Assembly: GCA_024690635.1 (NCBI GenBank)
Contig: JAILOW010000176.1
Location: 1-23,295 of the forward strand
Origin: Butyrivibrio sp.
Lineage (GTDB): Bacteria > Bacillota_A > Clostridia > Lachnospirales > Lachnospiraceae
DNA length: 23,295 nucleotides
Direction of reading: 5' to 3'
The notes under the pieces are model-generated. The model saw only the letters and a list, made by a program, of their open reading frames with translations, ran no database searches and was not told where the DNA came from. This document shows, in pieces, positions 7,718 through 14,250 of the stretch (positions within the stretch are counted from its first letter, which is position 1; each line of letters starts with the position of its first letter). Position numbers and translations under genes: made by a program.

Positions 7718-7927
7718 ATGGCTAACAATTGTGAGCTTACTAAAGAAGGGTTAAACGCTGAAGTTTGTTCAGACAGCATTGCGCTTGAGCAGGTATTGGC
7801 ATCTATCGGTGCCCTTGCAGCTGTATCAAGCATCAGAAAGCGTAACCCTGATTCACAACAGTTTTTTACGCGGTTTGACCAGCATCATGACAATGATATG
7901 GATTTTCCGATGCTGTTAAGGTATTAA
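7718..7927 (+). CDS. Small protein of unknown function, 69 aa
   Basis: I do not recognise this protein. It begins MANNCELTKEGLNAEVCSDS, with two Cys (5 and 17), followed by a short hydrophobic helix-like stretch ALEQVLASIGALAAVSSI (22-39) and then a polar His/Asp-rich end (FTRFDQHHDNDMDF). The middle is too short and weak to be a certain membrane segment. GAAGAGGGGGAAG (7701-7713) is a purine-rich ribosome site close to the ATG. It has a possible promoter of its own upstream and a clear terminator downstream, which argues for a real, separately made product. Its role is unknown; a regulator, a peptide precursor or an accessory of the transporter are all guesses. Confidence 0.6.
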   Translation: MANNCELTKEGLNAEVCSDSIALEQVLASIGALAAVSSIRKRNPDSQQFFTRFDQHHDNDMDFPMLLRY

Positions 7928-7970
7928 TGGATATTCAGGCGTAACATGATGTGAGCACATGCATGAAAAG

Positions 7971-7998
7971 AGACAACTCGAAAGAGCTGTCTTTTTTT
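7971..7998 (+). terminator. Intrinsic terminator after the 69-aa gene
   Basis: AGACAACTC (7971-7979) pairs with GAGCTGTCT (7984-7992) around the tetraloop GAAA with one mismatch, followed by seven T. Upstream, ATGTG-AG-CACAT (7949-7960) is a further small inverted repeat of unknown meaning. Confidence 0.85.
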
Positions 7999-8068
7999 GT
8001 TGCATTTTATGCCGTTTCAAGGCAAAATGGAGGAAATACACTTTTTTGATGAATAGGAGATATCGATC

Positions 8069-8590
8069 ATGAGAAAACTACTCGTTGTAGTGGATATGCA
8101 AAAGGATTTTGTAGATGGTTCCCTTGGTACGATCGAAGCACAGAAGATTGTTCCGGCGGTTGTAAAGAAAATAAAGAGCTATAGCGTTTCGGATGTCTTT
8201 GTTACAAGAGACACCCATAAAGAGGACTATATGACAACTCAGGAAGGCAAGAACCTCCCTGTTGTGCACTGCGTAGAAGGAACTCCCGGCTGGGAGCTGA
8301 ATGAAGAGGTCGCAAAGGCCGTAGAAGGCGCAACAATTGTAAACAAGCCAACATTTGGATCCACAGAGCTTGCTGAAATGCTCAGGGATATCGCATCCAA
8401 AGAGCCTGTGGAGATCGAGCTCATCGGAGTGTGCACGGATGTTTGCGTGGTTTCCAATGCCATAATGCTCAAGGCATTTATGCCTGAAGTAGAGATAAGC
8501 GTGGATTCTGCCTGCTGCGCAGGTGTTACCCCTCAAAAGCATAAAGCAGCGCTTGAAACCATGCGCTCCTGCCAGATAAACGTGCTTTGA
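8069..8590 (+). CDS. Isochorismatase-like cysteine hydrolase, probable nicotinamidase
   Basis: A 173-aa cytoplasmic hydrolase. The catalytic triad of the nicotinamidase/isochorismatase fold is visible: Asp9 (VVVDMQKDF), Lys93 (VNKPTFGST) and Cys126 (IGVCTDVCV). The metal-site region of nicotinamidases is partly present as TRDTHKEDY (46-54). Nicotinamidase turns nicotinamide into nicotinate for NAD salvage. The length is on the short side of the family (about 180-210), and related amidases share the motifs, so pncA is likely but not assured. ATG 8069 has AGGAGA (8055-8060) upstream. The next gene follows after 49 nt without a terminator. Confidence 0.8.
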   Translation: MRKLLVVVDMQKDFVDGSLGTIEAQKIVPAVVKKIKSYSVSDVFVTRDTHKEDYMTTQEGKNLPVVHCVEGTPGWELNEEVAKAVEGATIVNKPTFGSTELAEMLRDIASKEPVEIELIGVCTDVCVVSNAIMLKAFMPEVEISVDSACCAGVTPQKHKAALETMRSCQINVL

Positions 8591-8639
8591 AAACAAGTTC
8601 ACAAGGAACCATAATAACAGCAGATAAGGAGAGACATAA

Positions 8640-9119
8640 TTGGTTGCAAAAATAAAAGATAAAACAGGGATAGTTATGACGGGGACCTTTGTATTCCTGG
8701 GACTGGCGGTAGTTTTAATAGTGCTTCTTCTCATCCAGTCGGTCAGGATCAGACAGTTCAAGGTTGACGTATTTGTTTTATGTAATGAATCGAATATATG
8801 TGTAGCGGAAGGTCCTGACGGTAAGGTCAAGGTTCATGACGATAATCTACCTGCTATATACACGCTGCTCCAAAAATCTCACGGGAAAGCGATTTTTGAC
8901 AGTCCCGCAGCTGAAGATTCCCTTACTCTTTCTTTTGATTGCCACGATGAAAAATGGACTATGGCAATAGACAAGATAAGCGATGACATAGTCAGAATGA
9001 GTTTGTCGGGACCCAAGGAAAAGACCATGTATTTTAAAAATAACGGCAGTTATGATTCATATGCAAGAGCAGTGTCGCTTGCGGGCTACAACGCCAAGAA
9101 CAAAGCCCTTGGCCATTGA
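8640..9119 (+). CDS. Membrane-anchored protein of unknown function
   Basis: A 159-aa protein with a short basic N-terminus, one strong hydrophobic segment (about 11-34) and a 125-residue soluble part with no motif I recognise. The layout is that of a single-pass protein with its bulk most likely outside the cell, or an uncleaved signal anchor. The start is TTG at 8640, supported by AAGGAG (8627-8632) seven nt upstream; no ATG is available before the hydrophobic segment. It is probably co-transcribed with the nicotinamidase-like gene. Function unknown. Confidence 0.6.
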   Translation: MVAKIKDKTGIVMTGTFVFLGLAVVLIVLLLIQSVRIRQFKVDVFVLCNESNICVAEGPDGKVKVHDDNLPAIYTLLQKSHGKAIFDSPAAEDSLTLSFDCHDEKWTMAIDKISDDIVRMSLSGPKEKTMYFKNNGSYDSYARAVSLAGYNAKNKALGH

Positions 9120-9135
9120 CTTAAAAATTTTGTTG

Positions 9136-9164
9136 TTGACACGAAGTTATCTGTCAATTATACT
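9136..9164 (+). promoter_or_regulatory. Near-consensus sigma-A promoter of the leader transcript
   Basis: TTGACA (9136-9141), 17-nt spacer, TATACT (9159-9164); start near 9171. This is the best promoter in the window and drives the 37-codon leader ORF and, past the terminator, the GNAT-methyltransferase gene. Confidence 0.85.
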
Positions 9165-9197
9165 TACAACTAATATTTTTCAGAAAGCGGAAAAGTT

Positions 9198-9311
9198 ATG
9201 AAGAGATTTTACCTCACCAACAACATAACCCCATCAAATAAACCCGTGAATAAAAATCAGGGGTCTGATTGTGTTATGTATGATGAGGAAGGCAAAACCG
9301 GCATAGTATAG
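9198..9311 (+). CDS. Candidate leader peptide, 37 aa
   Basis: Short open frame MKRFYLTNNITPSNKPVNK and onward, ending ...DEEGKTGIV at a TAG. It begins about 27 nt after the predicted transcription start. The ribosome site is weak (AAAGCGG at 9184-9190, 7 nt upstream). The peptide has no membrane segment and no family I recognise. Its codons 5-6 and 28-31 contain the two RNA segments (CCTCA at 9212-9216 and TGATGAGG at 9281-9288) that could form a hairpin, so where a ribosome sits on this ORF would decide the downstream fold. A second mini-ORF, MLIAKGNEPHQTK (9321-9362), covers the terminator's left arm but has no visible ribosome site. That the leader is translated is inference. Confidence 0.5.
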   Translation: MKRFYLTNNITPSNKPVNKNQGSDCVMYDEEGKTGIV

Positions 9312-9380
9312 TTGTATATTATGTTAATTGCAAAAGGAAATGAGCCTCATCAGACTAAATAAGTATGATGAGGTTTTTTT
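9212..9380 (+). promoter_or_regulatory. Candidate transcription attenuator with exclusive hairpins
   Basis: Four segments can pair in two exclusive ways. Segment 1 CCTCA (9212-9216) pairs with TGAGG inside segment 2 TGATGAGG (9281-9288), helped by ACATAAC (9223-9229) with GTTATGT (9273-9279). Segment 3 CCTCATCA (9345-9352) can pair with segment 2 (antiterminator) or with segment 4 TGATGAGG (9366-9373; terminator). Segments 2 and 4 lie in an exact 11-nt repeat GTATGATGAGG (9278-9288 and 9363-9373). A ribosome stalled early in the leader ORF would block segment 1, free segment 2 and favour readthrough. Confidence 0.55.
9342..9380 (+). terminator. Intrinsic terminator inside the attenuator
   Basis: The core 8-bp stem CCTCATCA / TGATGAGG extends by G-T and A-T pairs to about 11 bp, plus two more pairs nearer the loop. 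Seven T follow directly. It stands 40 nt before the next start codon, so it controls entry into the downstream gene and does not just end an upstream one. Confidence 0.85.
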
Positions 9381-9419
9381 ATTACCGCTTAATGAAAACA
9401 AATTCAGGAGGAGAGTCAA

Positions 9420-10709
9420 ATGGAATTAGTGAGAGTGCAGGATTCGGATTACAGGAAGACATACGAGCTTTACATGTCTTTTCCGGAAAACGAGAACGGC
9501 TACATGAACAACGTGTATGGTTATGACTATGATCAGTTCCTTGAATGGATCGAGAAAAAGCGCAACTGGTCTTTGGGAAAAGAGCTGCCTGAGGGCTTTG
9601 TTGCAGATACCACCTTTGTTTTGCAAGATGGCGACGATTATGTGGGAGTTTTCAACTTAAGACATTACCTGAACGATTTCTTAAGAGAGGGTCCGGGCCA
9701 CATTGGATACTGCATCTCCAAAAAGTACAGAGGAAAAGGCTATGCCACAAAAGGACTTGAGCTTACTCTTAGAAAGGCCAGACAGATCGGTATCCACGAG
9801 GCATACCTGTCCGTGAACAAGGATAATCCCGCAAGCCTTCGGGTACAGATAAAGAATGGCGCCTACATCCATCATGAGAACGAAACCGAGTACTTTACAA
9901 GGATCAATGGTGTAGATGAAGGTGCTTCAAGGGAAGAAATCGTAAATAAGTTCTATAATCAGTACGATGAGGAAGGACGCCTTGAGAGAACGATCCACGG
10001 AAGGCTTGAATACAACACGACCATGCACTATATTCATAAACTCGCAGGAAAGGGCTCTAAAATCCTTGAAGTTGGTGCAGGTACAGGTAAATATTCCATT
10101 GCTCTTGCAAAAGAGGGGATGGATGTAACATCTGTGGAGCTTGTGGACAGAAACCTTGAGATACTGCGGGAAAACAGTAAGGGTATCGAAAATCTCCATT
10201 CTTTCAAGGGAGATGCCACTCATCTTGAGGACTTTGAAAACGACAGCTTCGATGTAACGCTTGTATTCGGCCCCTTGTATCACCTTTATGAGAAGGAGGA
10301 CGTTCACAAAGCCATCGATGAAGCCATCAGAGTGACAAAACCCGGCGGAATCGTAATGTATGCGTTTATCTCCGTATTTGCCATAATGTATTCAAACTAT
10401 TTTTATGGCAGCTGGGCCTTTGGCCAGGAGGAAAACTTCACAGAAGATTACAAGGTTCGACATTACAAAGAGCAACTCTTTACTGGTTATGAAGTTGACG
10501 AATTTGAAAAGCTCTTTGAGGGAAAGCCTGTAACATGGATAACAACTACAGGTGTAGACGGACTTGTGGAGCCTGTGGAGAGAAGGCCTGATTTTGATAT
10601 TTCCGAGGAGGACTTTGAAAAGCTTGCAGCCTGGTATCTGGCTTTTTCAGAAAAGAGAGAGCTTCTTGGCAGCACAAATCATCTATTATATATATGTAGA
10701 AAGAAATAA
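9420..10709 (+). CDS. GNAT acetyltransferase fused to class I SAM methyltransferase
   Basis: A 429-aa two-domain enzyme. Residues about 1-165 are a GNAT acetyltransferase of RimJ/RimL-like form: GYCISKKYRGKGYATKGLEL (96-115) carries the acetyl-CoA loop RGKGYA, and NKDNPASLRVQIKNGA is the typical end. Residues about 173-429 are a class I methyltransferase: motif I ILEVGAGTGKYS (215-226), the acidic SVELVDRN (238-245), FKGDATHL (262-269) and VTKPGGIVMYAF (305-316). The natural substrates are unknown. GNAT and methyltransferase domains both occur in rRNA/ribosomal-protein modification and in antibiotic inactivation, and the attenuator in front would fit a drug-induced gene. ATG 9420 has AGGAGGAG 6 nt upstream. 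A hairpin follows downstream. Confidence 0.85.
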   Translation: MELVRVQDSDYRKTYELYMSFPENENGYMNNVYGYDYDQFLEWIEKKRNWSLGKELPEGFVADTTFVLQDGDDYVGVFNLRHYLNDFLREGPGHIGYCISKKYRGKGYATKGLELTLRKARQIGIHEAYLSVNKDNPASLRVQIKNGAYIHHENETEYFTRINGVDEGASREEIVNKFYNQYDEEGRLERTIHGRLEYNTTMHYIHKLAGKGSKILEVGAGTGKYSIALAKEGMDVTSVELVDRNLEILRENSKGIENLHSFKGDATHLEDFENDSFDVTLVFGPLYHLYEKEDVHKAIDEAIRVTKPGGIVMYAFISVFAIMYSNYFYGSWAFGQEENFTEDYKVRHYKEQLFTGYEVDEFEKLFEGKPVTWITTTGVDGLVEPVERRPDFDISEEDFEKLAAWYLAFSEKRELLGSTNHLLYICRKK

Positions 10710-10752
10710 TAAAAGTGGTGTTACGGGTGTGAATCTGTGATATCATAAAGAT

Positions 10753-10799
10753 AGAAAAGCAAAGGCGCTTACGGGATTACGGGCGAACTTTGCTTTTTC
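10753..10799 (+). terminator. Probable terminator after the GNAT-methyltransferase gene
   Basis: AAAAGCAAAG (10755-10764) pairs with CTTTGCTTTT (10788-10797), the T-run forming the end of the right arm. The 23-nt loop holds two copies of TTACGGG; a third lies upstream at about 10719. It could also sit in the leader of the next gene, since a possible extended -10 (TGATATCAT, 10738-10746) lies just before it. Confidence 0.55.
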
Positions 10800-10834
10800 T
10801 GTAATAAGGGATATTACGAAGGGAGAAGCAGACT

Positions 10835-11122
10835 ATGGGAATAGCTGACAGGCTTGAAGAACTTATAGAAAAAGCAAATGCGGACAAAGAATTAAGGGAC
10901 AAGCTGCTGGCCACGAGTGGGTCCGACAATCCTATAGCGGATTTTTGCAAAATTGCCACCGAGAGCGGCTTACCCATGACGGTTATGGATATAGTCAATC
11001 AGGGTGAGGAGTTTTATGCGGAGATAAAGAGAAGCACAAACGGCGGCGGAGAAAACTCACCGGATCTGGATTTCCAGAATGATGAATATTCCATTTTTAT
11101 GATGCGGTTAAAAGATCTGTAA
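10835..11122 (+). CDS. Nif11-like small protein, 95 aa
   Basis: A 95-aa acidic, helical protein. LEELIEKANADKELRDKLLA (8-27) followed about 15 residues later by FCKIATESGLPMTVMDIVNQ resembles the Nif11 domain: a Leu-rich helix with xxDxELRxKL and then a second helix after a Gly-Leu turn. A run NGGG follows the domain at about residue 69, ahead of a 24-residue acidic tail without Cys. In Nif11-type RiPP precursors a Gly-Gly site ends the leader, but no modifying enzyme or peptidase transporter is nearby. ATG 10835 has GGGAGA upstream (10821-10826). It lies 19 nt before the PPDK-like gene and is likely co-transcribed and functionally paired with it. Confidence 0.6.
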   Translation: MGIADRLEELIEKANADKELRDKLLATSGSDNPIADFCKIATESGLPMTVMDIVNQGEEFYAEIKRSTNGGGENSPDLDFQNDEYSIFMMRLKDL

Positions 11123-11141
11123 GAATTGCGGAGGGGCAGTT

Positions 11142-13700
11142 ATGGCAGCATTTGACAGAATATTATCCGGAATACCCGAGATGGATAAGGCACTTGATAA
11201 TATCAGGCTTGGAGACAACGTTGTATTCAGAGTTTCAGACCTTTCCGAGTTCCGGCTGTTTGTGGAGCCATACGTGGAGCAGGCAAAAAAGGATCACAGA
11301 AATATCATCTATTTTCGGTTTGCAAGCCATGAGCCTCTTGTAGCAGACTGCCCTGAGGTCAAAACCATACAAGTGCCCTTGTCCCACAGGTTCGAAACCT
11401 TTACTGTGGAAATACACAATGCCATAGAAAAAGAAGGAAAAGATGCCTTCTATGTATTTGACTGCCTTTCAGAGCTTCAGACCGCCTGGGCAACGGATCT
11501 GATGATGGGCAATTTCTTCAGAGTTACATGCCCTTTTCTTTTCATTCTTGATACAGTAGCTTTCTTTCCCATTATTCGTGGGAAACATTCCTTTTATTCA
11601 ATAAACAAGATACTGAATACAACACAGCTCTTCCTTGATGTGTACTCTGATACAAGAAATGTTTATGTCCGTCCGGAGAAGGTTTGGAACCGTGATTCCG
11701 ATACCATGTTTCTTCCGCATATTTACAGAAAAGAGGACGGCTATTTCAGACCGATACTAGACGGGGTGCAGTCCAGCCGCTTTTATCAGGTTTTGGACAA
11801 CTTCCAAAGACCCGGAGAGGATCAGTACGATGATTCCTGGGACAGATTTTTTGATATGGCAAAATTGCAGTACGAAAACCATATGGACATGGAAGAATCC
11901 TGTCGTGTCATGTGCGATGTAATGATGACCAGAGATGAAAAAATGCGTCAAATGGTGAAAAAGCATTTCACACCTCAGGACTATTTCAATGTGCGAAGTC
12001 ATATGATAGGAACCGGACTTGTGGGCGGAAAAGCCTGCGGAATGCTTCTGGCAAGGGCTATCATTAGAAACCGTGCGCCGGAAGTCTCCGAAGTTCTTGA
12101 GCCGCATGACTCCTTTTTTATCGGTTCCGACATTTACTATACATACATTGTCGACAATGAATTTTGGGACCTGCGGATCCGCCAGAGAACAGAAGAAGAG
12201 TACTTTTCACTTGCAGATGAATTTGCAGACAGGTTAAGAGGAGGCTCTTTTTCAGAAGATTTCAGAACCCAGCTCATACATATACTTGAATATTACGGCC
12301 AGGACCCATTTATCGTAAGATCCAGCAGTATCCTGGAAGATGGCTTCGGAAATGCTTTTGCGGGGAAATATGAATCGGTGTTCTGCGCCAACAGAGGCAC
12401 TCTCGAGGAGAGACTTATAGAATTTGAAAATGCCATAAGAACGGTTTACGCCAGCACCATGAGCCTTTCTGCGCTGGATTATCGCAAGAGAAGAGGACTT
12501 GATAAAAGAGATGAGCAGATGGCTCTTTTGGTTCAGAGAGTCTCCGGCTCATACTACGGCCCGTATTATATGCCCTGCGCCGCCGGCGTAGGCTATTCCT
12601 ACAGCCCCTACAGATTTCTTTCGGACATAGATCTGAATGCAGGAATGCTCAGACTGGTCATGGGCCTTGGAACTTCTGCGGTTGACAGGACCATGGGCTC
12701 ATATCCGCGTCTGGTTAGCCTTGATATGCCGGAAGCCACCTCTTTGGTAACCATGGCGGAAAAGCATCAGTTTTCGCAGCGGGCTGTGGAGGCTGTGGAT
12801 GTAACCGCTCATGAGCTAAGACGCCTTGATCTTAAAGAAATTGAAGACAAGATCCCGATGTATCTGAAAAATACTCTGCTGGAGCACGATTATGAGGTTG
12901 AAGACTCGCTAAAGGAGCGCGGAATATACCGCGATGTGAGGTTTATCTCCTGCAAAGGGCTGGTTAAAAAAAGCGAGATAATGTCGCGGATGCAGCAGCT
13001 TATGATGTGTATTCAGGAAGAATACAGGCATCCCGTGGATATCGAGTTTACGATAAATCTTTCGGAAAGCGGAGAGTATTCCATAAATCTGTTGCAGTGT
13101 AGGCCCTTGCAGGTATTTAAGGATGAAGGAAATGTGGTTGTTCCCAAGGTCACAGAAAAAGAAAACGTGATCCTTGAAACCCTCGGCTCCTCCATGGGCC
13201 TTTCAAGGAGCGTCCCCATCGACCTTGTCGTATACGTTGACCCCAAGGCATACTACAATCTGCCATACGCCGACAAGCCCGGTATTGCCAATCTCATAGG
13301 CGAAATAAACTGGTCCTACAGAGAAAAAGGAAGGCACATGATGCTGATAGTCCCGGGAAGAGTGGGAACATCCTCTCCGGAGCTTGGGGTTCCCACTACA
13401 TTTGCGGATATCAGCGAGTTTGAGGCGATCTGCGAGGTGGAAGAAAAGGAAGCCGGCTACAATCCGGAATTATCCTACGGAAGCCACATATTCCAGGACC
13501 TTGTGGAAGCTGACATCCTGTATACGGCTGTTTTTGCGGGAGAAAAGACTCTTAATTTCTCCATGAAAGCATTGGAAAAATACACTAAGGATACCGGCGT
13601 TGTCAAAGTATACGACCTGAAGGATGCTGGCTGCATGCTCTACTATGATCTGGAAGAAAACCATCTGTTGGTGACTATGGAGAAAAGCTCCATCCTGTAA
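11142..13700 (+). CDS. PEP/pyruvate-binding (PPDK N-terminal-like) protein with KaiC-like N-terminus
   Basis: An 852-aa protein. Residues about 1-200 look like a degenerate KaiC/RecA-type domain (ILSGIPEMDKALDN then alternating strands), but the P-loop is replaced by GDNVVFRVSD, so ATP binding there is doubtful. Residues about 285-660 are an ATP-grasp domain of the PPDK/PEP-synthase type: LVGGKACGM (293-301), VRSSSILEDGFGNAFAGKY (392-410), and the closing VDIEF and LLQCRPLQ (632-657). The phosphohistidine swivelling domain (TSHAAI-type) and the PEP barrel are absent, so it cannot be a normal PEP synthase. The C-terminus has PGRVGTSSPELGVP (738-751) and SYGSHIFQDL (778-787), a motif pair I associate with orphan pyruvate-phosphate-dikinase-like proteins of unknown function. 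GGAGGGG precedes the ATG. Confidence 0.8.
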   Translation: MAAFDRILSGIPEMDKALDNIRLGDNVVFRVSDLSEFRLFVEPYVEQAKKDHRNIIYFRFASHEPLVADCPEVKTIQVPLSHRFETFTVEIHNAIEKEGKDAFYVFDCLSELQTAWATDLMMGNFFRVTCPFLFILDTVAFFPIIRGKHSFYSINKILNTTQLFLDVYSDTRNVYVRPEKVWNRDSDTMFLPHIYRKEDGYFRPILDGVQSSRFYQVLDNFQRPGEDQYDDSWDRFFDMAKLQYENHMDMEESCRVMCDVMMTRDEKMRQMVKKHFTPQDYFNVRSHMIGTGLVGGKACGMLLARAIIRNRAPEVSEVLEPHDSFFIGSDIYYTYIVDNEFWDLRIRQRTEEEYFSLADEFADRLRGGSFSEDFRTQLIHILEYYGQDPFIVRSSSILEDGFGNAFAGKYESVFCANRGTLEERLIEFENAIRTVYASTMSLSALDYRKRRGLDKRDEQMALLVQRVSGSYYGPYYMPCAAGVGYSYSPYRFLSDIDLNAGMLRLVMGLGTSAVDRTMGSYPRLVSLDMPEATSLVTMAEKHQFSQRAVEAVDVTAHELRRLDLKEIEDKIPMYLKNTLLEHDYEVEDSLKERGIYRDVRFISCKGLVKKSEIMSRMQQLMMCIQEEYRHPVDIEFTINLSESGEYSINLLQCRPLQVFKDEGNVVVPKVTEKENVILETLGSSMGLSRSVPIDLVVYVDPKAYYNLPYADKPGIANLIGEINWSYREKGRHMMLIVPGRVGTSSPELGVPTTFADISEFEAICEVEEKEAGYNPELSYGSHIFQDLVEADILYTAVFAGEKTLNFSMKALEKYTKDTGVVKVYDLKDAGCMLYYDLEENHLLVTMEKSSIL

Positions 13701-13740
13701 TATACTTAAAACAGATAAAAAGTTTTTCGGGAGGACATAT

Positions 13741-14211
13741 ATGTCTGAAACAATCACATTAACCATAGGAAAGCAAAAGAATATCGCGCTTATCGCCCAC
13801 GATGGCAAAAAAGCAGAGCTCATCGCATGGTGCAAGAAAAACGCCGAGACACTTAAAAATCACTTTTTATGCGGAACAGGAACTACTGCACGCATGATCA
13901 CCGATGCTACGGGACTTCCCGTTAGAGGCTACAATTCAGGCCCTCTTGGCGGAGACCAGCAGATCGGAGCCAAGATCGTGGAAGGAAAGGTTGATTTTGT
14001 AATATTCTTTTCCGATCCCCTTACAGCAGCGCCTCATGATCCTGACGTAAAGGCTCTTATGAGAATTGCTCAGGTTTATGACATTCCTTTTGCTAACAAC
14101 AAGGCAACTGCAGATTTCCTCATTCATTCTTCATATATGGAAGAGGAATATGATCATGACGTGATCAATTTCAAGCAGAATATTGCCCACAGAGCGGAGA
14201 CTCTTTTGTAA
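13741..14211 (+). CDS. mgsA: Methylglyoxal synthase
   Basis: A 156-aa cytoplasmic enzyme that turns dihydroxyacetone phosphate into methylglyoxal and phosphate, a bypass of lower glycolysis used when phosphate is short or sugar phosphates build up. By alignment to the E. coli enzyme (offset +1) the key residues are present: His20 (IALIAHDGKK), the phosphate-binding GTGTTA (45-50), catalytic Asp72 (GGDQQIG), Asp92 (FFSDPLTA), His99 and Asp102. Length is normal. GGGAGG lies 8-9 nt before the ATG. It is 40 nt after the PPDK-like gene and 39 nt before the FIST-GGEEF gene, with no strong terminator between them, so one operon is possible. Confidence 0.96.
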   Translation: MSETITLTIGKQKNIALIAHDGKKAELIAWCKKNAETLKNHFLCGTGTTARMITDATGLPVRGYNSGPLGGDQQIGAKIVEGKVDFVIFFSDPLTAAPHDPDVKALMRIAQVYDIPFANNKATADFLIHSSYMEEEYDHDVINFKQNIAHRAETLL

Positions 14212-14250
14212 AAACAATTGTTTCTTTCTATATAAAAAGGCGGAAAAAGC

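Noticed and set aside
8078..8830. 250-codon minus-strand frame opposite the nicotinamidase-like gene
   Set aside because: It lies antisense across a gene with an intact catalytic triad and into the next one, has no ribosome site and a composition typical of a shadow frame.
10719..10784. Three TTACGGG copies as a binding array
   Set aside because: Short, unevenly spaced and two lie in the terminator loop; not enough to call an operator.
10835..11122. Nif11-like protein as a true RiPP precursor
   Set aside because: The NGGG run and leader-like helix invited it, but the tail has no Cys and no lanthionine, radical-SAM, YcaO or peptidase-transporter gene is nearby; kept as Nif11-like only.
14212..14223. 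AAACAATTGTTT palindrome before the FIST-GGEEF gene
   Set aside because: Perfect 12-bp but AT-rich and short; it may be a weak terminator or chance.
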